A stretch of 18,630 bases of DNA, taken from contig CAXDOZ010000041.1 in NCBI GenBank assembly GCA_963991145.1, positions 1 to 18,630 on the forward strand, in the 5' to 3' direction. Every line of letters starts with the position of its first letter. Position 1 is the first letter of the stretch. This document shows positions 8,389-16,471 of the stretch, piece by piece. The DNA is from CAXDOZ01 sp963991145. Its GTDB lineage: Bacteria; Bacteroidota; Bacteroidia; Chitinophagales; JABDMM01. The notes beneath the pieces were generated by a model. It saw nothing but the letters and a program-made list of their open reading frames with translations. It did not search any database and was not told where the DNA came from. A program made the position numbers and the translations under genes.

Positions 8389-10659
8389 ATGATGGGCATC
8401 GGTAGAGCTCGACATATTATTCTTTTATTGCTTGTTTTCCTTGCTTGTGGGTCAGACCTATACGCAGCAAAGAAAAGTAAGTGGGATCGCAAGGGCTCCT
8501 TTCTTGAGAAGAGAGGGGATGTTTTCATGGATGGCTTCGATTGGCATTCTGCGATCAAGCTGTACACCAAAAGTGTAAAGAAGAATCCATCTCGCAGATC
8601 GGCTATTGAAAAGCTTGCTACCTGTTACCGTATGGTAAATGATCAGGTTGCAGCTGAGCTTTGGTATGGAAGCCTTGCTGAAATGGATTCGGCGAAGCCG
8701 GAATGGTATTACTACTATGCCCAGGCTTTGATGGCAAATGAGTCATACGATGAGGCCAAGAACTACTTTACCAAGTACGCTTTAGATGCTCAACGTATGG
8801 AGGAGCCAATGTTCAAACTTAAGGTAAATGAGATCGATAACCTTCTTGACGAAAATGAGCGGATACTGGACTTCTACAACGTTTCCAATATTAATACAAA
8901 GCACGATGAGTTTGGTCCTGCCTTTTATAAGGACGAAGGATTGGCCTTTACATCAGATAGAGGATCAGACTTCTTCCAGATCGAAACAGATAACTGGTCG
9001 CAGGGTAATTTTTTCGATGTCTTTTATGCTCCCTTTGATCAGGACAAAAAGTTGACTACTGATGTAGTTCCATTACCCGGTAAGCAGCCGAATAGAAGAT
9101 ATCACGATGGCCCGGTCTTCTTTAATGATGCCGGATTGGTGATGTTCCTGACCAGATCAGATTACTTTACTCGCAAGTCGAGGAAGGGAAAGAACAAAAC
9201 AGTGAATCTTCGATTATTCTCTGTTGGTTACAATCAGGCTCAAAAGAAATGGGACCACATTAGCTCACCATTTCCTTTTAATAGCGCAGAGTACTCAGTA
9301 GGTCATCCTACTTTAAGTAGTGATGGGAACACTATTTTCTTCTCTTCTGATATGCAGGGAGATGATATCGAATCCTATGGTGGTGCTGATATCTACATGA
9401 GCTTAAGAAAAGGAGTCACCTGGGGAGAACCGATCAACCTTGGACCTGTGATCAACAGTTTTGGCGACGAGCTGTACCCATTCTATGCTGCTGATCAATC
9501 ACTTTATTTTGCCTCAAACGGCCACCCAGGATTGGGAGGTCTGGATGTTTTTGTAACTCACTATGAAGATGGAGCCTGGACTAAGCCTCAAAATATGGGC
9601 GCTCCGATTAACACTCATTTCGATGATTTCAGCTTCATTATCAATAAGACGAATAGCTACGGCTATGTAGCTTCAAACCGGGATGGTGGAGCAGGTGGAG
9701 ACGATATCTATCGATTTGATTTCAAAGGTGTAACACTCAAAGGATTGGTTTACGATCAGGAAACTGGTCTGCCATTGCCTGATGCACTTGTTTGGATCGA
9801 GGAAATGGATCAGCAGATCTCTCTTGATGGAAAAGCAGAATTCACTCTGGACGTAGAGCAAAACTCAACTCTATCAATGCAGGCTTTCCTTGAGGAGTAT
9901 AATGTTGGATACATTGAAGTGGAAATCGAGGATAGCGACATCTACGTTAAGATCCCACTTTCTAAGGAGCGAGGTATTGAGCTTGAAGTAACAGTCTTTG
10001 AGACCAGACCAAACAGCGACTTTGAAAAGTTACTTGAAGGAGCCTCGGTGACTATAACTAATTTGAATACCGATATATCTACAACTGCCAAAACTGAGGG
10101 TGGAGGAAAGGTTCTATTCTATCTTGAAGAGAATACAGATTACCTGATCACAGGTAAGAAGGAATACCCTGATCCGAATATGGCATTCCTGACGGTGACT
10201 TCTACAATTTCAACAAGAAAGAAACAAGCTCCAGCATACCTTTATGAAACACTCAAACTACAATTAGTAGAGAAAGGTGTAGCCATTAAGATCGAGAATA
10301 TTTATTACGACCTGAATAAGTCTAATATTCGGGCAGATGCAAGGGTGGAGCTTGATAAACTAGTGAAGATCATGCTTGATAATCCTACAATGGAAATTGA
10401 ATTATCTTCTCATACCGATTGTCGTGCCAGCTGGAATTATAACATGCAGCTATCCGCTGATAGGGCTCAAAGTGCTGTGGGATATTTAATATCAAAAGGT
10501 GTTAAAGGTGCTAGAATGCTTGCTGTGGGATACGGTGAAAGTAGACCTGTGAATGATTGTTTATGTGAAGATGGCCAGGGGAAAGGTCTAACCCCGGCAT
10601 GTGATGATGGAATGCATCAGGAAAATCGAAGGACAGAATTTAAGATTCTTCGATTCTAA
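8389..10659 (+). CDS. PorE-like OmpA-family protein: TPR, beta-propeller (PD40), CRD, OmpA_C (copy 1)
   Basis: The 756-residue exported protein has the domain order described for PorE of the T9SS. After the signal peptide come TPR helices (about 38-135, with WYYYYAQALMANESYDEAKNYF-type repeats), then PD40/WD40-like propeller blades (about 171-445, FGPAFYKDEGLAFTSDRG, HPTLSSDGNTIFFSSD, GGADIYMS, SLYFASNGHPGLGGLDVF, FDDFSFI). A carboxypeptidase-regulatory-like domain follows (about 448-526, KGLVYDQETGLPLPDALV), then a second similar segment (about 530-625) and the OmpA peptidoglycan-binding domain (about 631-756). In the last, SSHTDC places the diaminopimelate-contacting Asp at D677 and LSADRAQ the partner Arg at R692. 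Likely role: a periplasmic link between a PorP/SprF barrel and the cell wall. The signal region holds LVFLAC with Cys20, a weak lipobox, so it may be a lipoprotein. Start 8389 or 8392 cannot be separated. Confidence 0.88.
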   Translation: MMGIGRARHIILLLLVFLACGSDLYAAKKSKWDRKGSFLEKRGDVFMDGFDWHSAIKLYTKSVKKNPSRRSAIEKLATCYRMVNDQVAAELWYGSLAEMDSAKPEWYYYYAQALMANESYDEAKNYFTKYALDAQRMEEPMFKLKVNEIDNLLDENERILDFYNVSNINTKHDEFGPAFYKDEGLAFTSDRGSDFFQIETDNWSQGNFFDVFYAPFDQDKKLTTDVVPLPGKQPNRRYHDGPVFFNDAGLVMFLTRSDYFTRKSRKGKNKTVNLRLFSVGYNQAQKKWDHISSPFPFNSAEYSVGHPTLSSDGNTIFFSSDMQGDDIESYGGADIYMSLRKGVTWGEPINLGPVINSFGDELYPFYAADQSLYFASNGHPGLGGLDVFVTHYEDGAWTKPQNMGAPINTHFDDFSFIINKTNSYGYVASNRDGGAGGDDIYRFDFKGVTLKGLVYDQETGLPLPDALVWIEEMDQQISLDGKAEFTLDVEQNSTLSMQAFLEEYNVGYIEVEIEDSDIYVKIPLSKERGIELEVTVFETRPNSDFEKLLEGASVTITNLNTDISTTAKTEGGGKVLFYLEENTDYLITGKKEYPDPNMAFLTVTSTISTRKKQAPAYLYETLKLQLVEKGVAIKIENIYYDLNKSNIRADARVELDKLVKIMLDNPTMEIELSSHTDCRASWNYNMQLSADRAQSAVGYLISKGVKGARMLAVGYGESRPVNDCLCEDGQGKGLTPACDDGMHQENRRTEFKILRF

Positions 10660-10663
10660 CGAA

Positions 10664-10690
10664 ATGAATAAACGCTTTGCTCAAGTATAA
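10664..10690 (+). other. Ambiguous start region of the second adhesin: out-of-frame ATG with an 8-codon ORF over a TTG start
   Basis: The only ATG in the spacer is at 10664, 5 nt after the upstream stop, but it is in the wrong frame: it encodes M-N-K-R-F-A-Q-V and stops with TAA at 10688. The adhesin frame has a stop (TGA) at 10665 and then no ATG before the signal peptide, so TTG at 10677 is the best start. Two readings are possible: a genuine TTG start possibly coupled to the 8-codon leader, or a one-base error or insertion in the A run 10670-10672. Removing one A there would give an ATG start reading M-N-N-A-L-L-K-Y-K. Confidence 0.55.
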
Positions 10691-13301
10691 AGTCATATCA
10701 ATACTATTGCTCCTAAGTTTCTTCTTGGGATCGCAATCTTTAATTGCTCAGCCACTTACTGCTATCGGTGATAATGCAATTATTTGTCAGCAGGGAAATG
10801 GGGTGATCGATGTTCAGGCAAATGATATTGCCGCTGGAGGAGGTCCTTATGTTGGGCCATCATATCTGTTCTCTGGTACTACCTCAAATGGAACAGTGAG
10901 CCTTCTTAACTCTGATAGTATACTATATACTCCTAATCCAGGATACTTTGGTCCTGATAACTTCTCCTATTATATCGGAGATTCAGCCGCGGGTAATATC
11001 TCTATTGGTATCGTCGTGGTTCAGGTGATGGATAGACCTGCTGCCGTAGACGATATAGAAACCACTAATCAGAATATCACAATTGTATCTGATGTGCAAG
11101 AAAATGATACTGCCAAGGGTGGAAATCTAAGCACATATCTAATTGGACCTGCTCTTAATGGAACAGCTACTGTTCTTGGGCTTGACAGCATCCTGTTTGT
11201 ACCAACACCTGGTTATGTCGGTCTTGGAGTAGTTAATTACCGAGTATGTAATGATTGCTATTGCGACACAGCTGTTCTTTATGTGATAATCGATGAACCT
11301 TGCTCAGACCCGGTTTCAAATGATGATCTATTTGATGCTGAAACTGCTAGCAGAGTATTTGCGCCTGTGCTAAACAACGATCTGCTTCAGGGAAAGCTTC
11401 CCTCACAATTAGTGATCCTTTCAGGACCATTATCGGGTTCAGCAATTGTAACTCCTTCATTCAATATCAGGTACGAATCAAATCCTGGATTCCTCGGTCA
11501 GGATTCAATCCTTTATTCAGTTAGCACCGAGTGCGGATCAGACACTGCCTTACTTGTTATCGATGTTAGTGACTCTGTCTGTAATGTCCCAATTGCAAAT
11601 GATGATTTCTTCCTGACCCCATGGTCTGACACCTGTGGCGGAGTATTCCCAACCCTTTACAACGATATTGATCCTCAGGGAGGAGATCCTATAGTTAGCA
11701 TTATTAATGGCCCTGGTATTGGTCAGGCTACATTATTGAGCAATGGATTGATCGCTTATGTTCCTTCAGGGAACATCTCAGATACTGGAGCAGTTGATAC
11801 TATTACCTACGAAGTCTGCAATATTTGTGGTTGTGATACAGCCATGATGTTCATCTCTTATGAATCTAAATCCTGTAATGCTTCCAGCCCGGTTGGGGTA
11901 AATGATCAGTACACTTTGTGCGCTGGCGATACAGTATTACTTGACCTTACCGAGAATGATTTCGATCTAGATGGAGATGATATCATTATCAATAGCATTG
12001 TTTCTCAGCCTGCATTAAGCAATTCAACGGTAACGATTGCAAATGATACTCAGGTTTCAGTAGCCGTGGATCCAAACTTTACTGGTACCGACTTCTTCTT
12101 TTATGAGTTGATCGATGGAGGAAACCCGGCGAATAATGCCTTTGCCTTAGTATACCTTGAGATCAATAATTGTATTAACCCACCTATCATTCAGGCTCCG
12201 GCGGGAGTAAGTGTTGACTCGATTACGGTTATTCTTAATGAAGATCAGGATTCAGTTGTATGCCTTACAATGTTTGATCAGGACGATGACCCGGTTAGTA
12301 TAGTTTCTATTACCGGAGGATTCCCTGGTACATACTCTGTTGTTGATGATACTTGTGTAAGTCTGGTTACTGCTCAGGATTCTTTTGGAACGGGTCTTCT
12401 TACGATCATAGCTTGTGATGATAGAGGCCCACTTTGCGATACGGTTTACATGACTGTAATTGTATTACCAGAAAATGATCCACCGGTAGCTGTAAATGAT
12501 TCCATTAGATATACATGGTCAGGTCCAATGATCATTAATCCTCTTGCAAACGATTTCGATCCTGAGGATGATCCTATTGAGTTAGCAGGGCTGATTGGTT
12601 CTCCTCAATTAGGAACTGTGGTCGATAATGGAAACAATACCATTACTTACACGGCTGATAGCAATAGAGCTGGTCATGTCTGGTTTGAATACATCGTATG
12701 TGATAGCCTTGGAGCATGTGACACCGGGGTAATCTATATTCTGGTTCCTCTAAATGCGGTAAACGACTTTGCAATCACCGACTATGAGACTAGCACCGGA
12801 TTCCCTGTAATCAATAATGATGCAATTGGTCCGCGTACTATTGCTACAAGATTTAACAATGCTTCAAACGGATTTGCAATTGTTAACCCAATTGGATCTG
12901 CGACTTATACGCCATTTACAAGTTTCCAGGGGCTTGATTTCTTCAGCTACATCATTTGCGATACACTTGATCTAGCTCTTGGTTGTGATACAGCAATCGT
13001 TCAGGTGACTGTTTCGCCTCCGCCTATGCAGGTGGTTGTTCCAGAGGGATTCTCTCCAAACAATGACGGTATCAATGATGTGCTAGTAATAGAGAACATC
13101 AGCTTCTTTCCAAATGCCACTATGATCGTGTACAATAGATGGGGAACTGAAGTATGGCGATCAGAAGGTGGATATAACAATGATTTTGCAGGACAAACCC
13201 GAGGCGGCGATAATCTGCCTGACGGTACTTATTTCTACTCTCTGGAACTCGATGATCCGGAGTTTCCAAACGTAGGAGGGCATTTGATCATTAATCGATA
13301 A
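10677..13301 (+). CDS. T9SS surface adhesin, second copy (cadherin-like repeats, type B C-terminal sorting domain)
   Basis: The 874-residue product starts with a signal peptide (about 1-25: LKYKV, then a leucine/phenylalanine-rich core ending LIAQ). About eight cadherin-like/Big_9-type repeats follow (about 26-786), with marks such as VQANDIAAGG, LNGTATVLGLDSILFVPTPG, ENDFDLDGDDI and NDPPVAVND. A CHU_C domain closes the protein (about 787-874: PEGFSPNNDGINDVL, NRWGTEVW, LPDGTYFYSLEL, HLIINR). Cysteine hairpins (VCNDCYCDTA, VCNICGCDTA, CDSLGACDT) recur near repeat ends. It has no SprB repeats and is about a third of the visible size of the upstream adhesin, but its end aligns well with that protein's end. 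Likely a surface-exposed T9SS substrate held by the PorP/SprF encoded 3 nt downstream. TTG is taken as the start because no in-frame ATG precedes the signal peptide. Ligand unknown. Confidence 0.88.
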   Translation: MLKYKVISILLLLSFFLGSQSLIAQPLTAIGDNAIICQQGNGVIDVQANDIAAGGGPYVGPSYLFSGTTSNGTVSLLNSDSILYTPNPGYFGPDNFSYYIGDSAAGNISIGIVVVQVMDRPAAVDDIETTNQNITIVSDVQENDTAKGGNLSTYLIGPALNGTATVLGLDSILFVPTPGYVGLGVVNYRVCNDCYCDTAVLYVIIDEPCSDPVSNDDLFDAETASRVFAPVLNNDLLQGKLPSQLVILSGPLSGSAIVTPSFNIRYESNPGFLGQDSILYSVSTECGSDTALLVIDVSDSVCNVPIANDDFFLTPWSDTCGGVFPTLYNDIDPQGGDPIVSIINGPGIGQATLLSNGLIAYVPSGNISDTGAVDTITYEVCNICGCDTAMMFISYESKSCNASSPVGVNDQYTLCAGDTVLLDLTENDFDLDGDDIIINSIVSQPALSNSTVTIANDTQVSVAVDPNFTGTDFFFYELIDGGNPANNAFALVYLEINNCINPPIIQAPAGVSVDSITVILNEDQDSVVCLTMFDQDDDPVSIVSITGGFPGTYSVVDDTCVSLVTAQDSFGTGLLTIIACDDRGPLCDTVYMTVIVLPENDPPVAVNDSIRYTWSGPMIINPLANDFDPEDDPIELAGLIGSPQLGTVVDNGNNTITYTADSNRAGHVWFEYIVCDSLGACDTGVIYILVPLNAVNDFAITDYETSTGFPVINNDAIGPRTIATRFNNASNGFAIVNPIGSATYTPFTSFQGLDFFSYIICDTLDLALGCDTAIVQVTVSPPPMQVVVPEGFSPNNDGINDVLVIENISFFPNATMIVYNRWGTEVWRSEGGYNNDFAGQTRGGDNLPDGTYFYSLELDDPEFPNVGGHLIINR
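10752..13034 (+). repeat. About eight degenerate cadherin-like repeats in the second adhesin
   Basis: Repeat units of about 85-105 residues begin near protein residues 26, 123, 208, 301, 401, 500, 607 and 700. Common marks are a NND or AND turn after the first strands, a (P/S)NGT or similar turn, an I.Y.P strand and a C..C hairpin before the last strand. Several units end in a lone Cys (DEPC, DSVC, SKSC, INNC). Sequence identity between units is low compared with the 3361-5360 part of the first adhesin, so this array looks older or less homogenised. Confidence 0.7.
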
Positions 13302-13304
13302 GTC

Positions 13305-14255
13305 ATGAAAGCGTTTAAACTGATCATATTGATGCTGCTTGCAATGCCACTGATCTCAGTTGCTCAGCAAGATCCGTACAACAGCTTTTATATGTTTAAT
13401 GGGCTGTACGTTAACCCAGCTTATGCCGGAAGCAGGAATGTTATCAGCATGACTGCTCTTTACAGAAATCAATGGGCAGGTCTCAGCGGAGCTCCTCAAA
13501 CAGGTTCATTTGCAATCCATAGTCCATTGAAGAATGAGCGCATAGCTCTTGGGGGAATTTTAACCTTTGATAAGATTGGGGAGACCCAAACAACCTCTCC
13601 TTACTTAAGCTTTGCATATCGCATTCCATTGGGAGCGAAACAGAATGGTAATTGGTTAAGTTTTGGAATTCAGGGAGGTGTTACTTACTACCAAAATAGA
13701 TTAAGTCAGGTTGCTACAGACCAGGCAAATGACCCTCAATTTTCAAGTGACAGAAATCTTTGGATACCAAACTTTGGTGCGGGTATCATGGCTTATGGAG
13801 ATCGCTATTATGTTGGTGCTTCAATGCCGCAGATCCTTGATATGTCGCTGAATGAGAAGCTTCATAATGCAGGGGCAAGTTCAGATACTACCGCTCGTCA
13901 ATACAGATACTTCATGTTCACTGGGGGCTATATTTTTGACCTTGGAGATAAAGTGAAGTTCAAGCCTTCATTTATTGTTAGATACCTCCCTAAGATCAAA
14001 CCTAGTGCTGATATAACATTGGCGTTCATGTTTATTGATCGCATCTGGCTGGGTGCCAGTTATAGGGTCAATGATGCATATGCATTTATGGGCACATTTG
14101 GTATAACCAAACAGTTCTCACTTGGCTATGCTTACGAGTTAGGAGTATCCAAACTGAACAACTATCAAAACGGGACTCATGAAGTTATGCTGGGTTACGA
14201 TTTTGGATTTGAGAAGAAAAAAGTGGTTAACCCCAGATACGTGAACTACTATTAA
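13305..14255 (+). CDS. PorP/SprF-family type IX secretion outer-membrane protein (copy 2)
   Basis: The 316-residue product has a signal peptide of about 21 residues ending SVAQ, then FYMFNGLYVNPAYAGSR, YRNQWAGLSGAP, LGGILTFDKIG, PYLSFAYRI and a C-terminus HEVMLGYDFGFE and NPRYVNYY. These are the PorP/SprF family marks and align along the whole length with the first copy (HEIMLGYDFGFD and NPRYIRYF there). The gene starts 3 nt after the second adhesin and its stop overlaps the ATG of the next gene in TAATG. By analogy with SprB/SprF it should serve secretion or anchoring of the second adhesin. Divergence in the middle of the barrel (for example the loop around QVATDQANDPQFSSD) may reflect partner specificity; this is inference. 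Confidence 0.92.
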   Translation: MKAFKLIILMLLAMPLISVAQQDPYNSFYMFNGLYVNPAYAGSRNVISMTALYRNQWAGLSGAPQTGSFAIHSPLKNERIALGGILTFDKIGETQTTSPYLSFAYRIPLGAKQNGNWLSFGIQGGVTYYQNRLSQVATDQANDPQFSSDRNLWIPNFGAGIMAYGDRYYVGASMPQILDMSLNEKLHNAGASSDTTARQYRYFMFTGGYIFDLGDKVKFKPSFIVRYLPKIKPSADITLAFMFIDRIWLGASYRVNDAYAFMGTFGITKQFSLGYAYELGVSKLNNYQNGTHEVMLGYDFGFEKKKVVNPRYVNYY

Positions 14256-16468
14256 TGAGAAAGATCTTATCTCATATCATTCTGGTCGTATTGATCTCCT
14301 TTGGGCAAAATGTCCTGGCACAATCTAATGCCCAAAAACAAGGTGATAAGCATTACGATGATTTCAACTACAGTCTTGCGACTGAGTTTTACGAGAAAGC
14401 CTTGAAACGCGATCCGGGCAATTACCTGATCCAGCAAAGAATAGGCGATTGTTATCTCATGACCAATCAGCCTGAAAAGGCTATTGAATGGTACACTCCA
14501 TTGGTAGACCTGCCAAACGCTGAAGCCGATCTGATCTTCAATTACGCTCAGGCAAAGAGAAGTACTGGCCTATACAATGAGGCTTCAATCTATTACGACA
14601 AGTTTGCTGAGATGGCGCCTGAGGATCCCAGAGCAAATATGTTCGACGATTTCTATGCCGAAGTTCTGGTTCTTCGAGAACCCGATCCAAATACGGAGGT
14701 ATATGCCATTGAAACTCTGAATACTCCTTATATGGAATTTGGCCCGGCATTGATTGGTGATAATATGGTTTTCACCAGCAATCGACCAGTTTCCGGACCG
14801 GTTAGCAGAAAGGATAATAGAACGGGAGAGGGCTTCAACAGAATGTACGCTGCTTTTCATGAAGGTAACGGGATGTTTGGAACACCTCAGGAGGTGATTC
14901 ATGGAAAGCCCTTACCAAAACTTCACGAGGGCCCGGCCACATTCTCTGAAGACGGTCTATTCATGTACTTCACTAAAGTTCATGAAGGAGGAACATCCAG
15001 AAGAGGAATGGATGGAGCTCTTCACCTTAGCATTTTTGAAGCTAAGTTCTTTCAAACCGAAGGCAAATGGGTAGATCTGCAACGCCTCTCATTTAATACT
15101 AATGATTATTCATGTGCTCATCCAAGCCTTTCGGCTGATGGAGAAACACTCTTCTTTATGTCTGATCAAGAAGGTGGTTTTGGTGGAAACGACCTCTATG
15201 TATCATACAAGAGTGGGGATACCTGGGGTGCACCAATTAATCTTGGTCCCGGAGTGAATACTCCAGGAAATGAAAGTTTCCCATACATAGCACCATCGGG
15301 TCATCTATACTTTGCATCAGATAGCCGCAACGGACTAGGTGGTCTTGATATCTATCGCGCCTCCTTTACGAATGGTCAATGGGGTGCAGCAAAAAACCTG
15401 GGAGCTCCGATCAATTCAGAGTACGATGACTTCTCATTTGCAATGGCAAAAGATGGAAACTCTGGATTCTTTGCTTCAAATCGCTTTGGCAACGATGACT
15501 TATTCAGATACACTGTTACAAAAGTTGTGGGCCCACATGTAGATGTCGTGGTTATGGACGGCGAAGGAAAAGTAATTCTTCCCGGTTCAGTAGTCGCTCT
15601 AAAAGATATGTACACAGGAGAAGTTGTTCGCAATGAGATTGCGAATGAAAAAGGGATGGTGAGGTTTACTCTTCCACCTATGAAACCCTTTATGATCACT
15701 GCAAGCTTTGACGGTTTTCCAACGACTTCGACTACAGTTAATCTCAGTAGCAATGAGACAAGAAAGATATCAGTCATCAAAATGGGTAATACTGATTTGA
15801 TGAATCTTGAAGGAGCTTTTGTTTTTGAAGTAAAGGTGAAAGATCAAAGTGGTCAGTTGCCGCTAGTTGGAGCCTCAATTGATGTTGAGAATAAGAAGAC
15901 AGGAGAGTTCTTTACAGGGATTACCGATACTGCAGGAGTAGCCTTATTTACTGTAGATGGTAACACTGACTATAATATCAGTGCAACATTCAAGGATTCT
16001 AAAACAAATGCAGTTTTCTTTTCACAGACCGAAGAAGAAACTACTAAAGGAAGGAAGCCACCTGCTTATATATACGTCCACCTTACAATGGATAAAATGG
16101 TTGAGAATGCCATAACCCAGTTAAGTGGAATTGAATATGCTAAAGGTTCCTCAGAGTTAAGTGATGAAGCTAAAGGCAAGCTTGACAATGTAATTGAGAA
16201 TATGAAGGTTAATCCTGGGATGGTGATCGAGCTTCGTTCACACTCCGATTGCACAAAAGAAGGAGTTAACCCGGAACAACTTTCCCTCGACAGAAACAAA
16301 GCAGCATTTGATTATATGGTTTCAAATGGAATTAACAAATCCAGGATCATGACCATCGGTCTGGGGGATCGTTACCCTGAATTCGAATGTGAACCATGTT
16401 CTTCTTGCACAGAAGACGACCATCGTAAGAATAGAAGTACGAACTTCAGGGTCGTAAAGATGCGCTAG
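14255..16468 (+). CDS. PorE-like OmpA-family protein: TPR, beta-propeller (PD40), CRD, OmpA_C (copy 2)
   Basis: The 737-residue product repeats the architecture of the gene at 8389. The signal peptide (about 1-23, ending VLAQ) has no Cys, so unlike copy 1 it shows no lipobox. TPR helices lie at about 26-125 (YSLATEFYEKALKRDPGN). Propeller blades lie at about 160-420 (FGPALIGDNMVFTSNRP, EGPATFSEDGLFMYFTK, HPSLSADGETLFFMSD, GGLDIYRASF, DDFSFAM, GFFASNRFGNDDLF). Two carboxypeptidase-regulatory-like segments follow at about 428-510 and 520-610, then the OmpA domain at about 620-737. Peptidoglycan-contact residues are D665 (RSHSDC) and R680 (LSLDRN). ATG 14255 overlaps the stop of the PorP/SprF gene by one base, implying translational coupling and matched amounts of the two proteins. 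Likely role as in PorE: a periplasmic scaffold tying an outer-membrane PorP-type barrel to peptidoglycan. Confidence 0.88.
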   Translation: MRKILSHIILVVLISFGQNVLAQSNAQKQGDKHYDDFNYSLATEFYEKALKRDPGNYLIQQRIGDCYLMTNQPEKAIEWYTPLVDLPNAEADLIFNYAQAKRSTGLYNEASIYYDKFAEMAPEDPRANMFDDFYAEVLVLREPDPNTEVYAIETLNTPYMEFGPALIGDNMVFTSNRPVSGPVSRKDNRTGEGFNRMYAAFHEGNGMFGTPQEVIHGKPLPKLHEGPATFSEDGLFMYFTKVHEGGTSRRGMDGALHLSIFEAKFFQTEGKWVDLQRLSFNTNDYSCAHPSLSADGETLFFMSDQEGGFGGNDLYVSYKSGDTWGAPINLGPGVNTPGNESFPYIAPSGHLYFASDSRNGLGGLDIYRASFTNGQWGAAKNLGAPINSEYDDFSFAMAKDGNSGFFASNRFGNDDLFRYTVTKVVGPHVDVVVMDGEGKVILPGSVVALKDMYTGEVVRNEIANEKGMVRFTLPPMKPFMITASFDGFPTTSTTVNLSSNETRKISVIKMGNTDLMNLEGAFVFEVKVKDQSGQLPLVGASIDVENKKTGEFFTGITDTAGVALFTVDGNTDYNISATFKDSKTNAVFFSQTEEETTKGRKPPAYIYVHLTMDKMVENAITQLSGIEYAKGSSELSDEAKGKLDNVIENMKVNPGMVIELRSHSDCTKEGVNPEQLSLDRNKAAFDYMVSNGINKSRIMTIGLGDRYPEFECEPCSSCTEDDHRKNRSTNFRVVKMR

Positions 16469-16471
16469 TAA

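Noticed and set aside
8828..9055. 75-codon + strand open frame inside the first PorE-like gene
   Set aside because: It is in another frame of a well-supported gene and its translation has no family marks.
14585..14902. 105-codon antisense open frame inside the second PorE-like gene
   Set aside because: The + strand frame shows conserved TPR and propeller motifs across the whole stretch; the antisense product has no recognisable feature.
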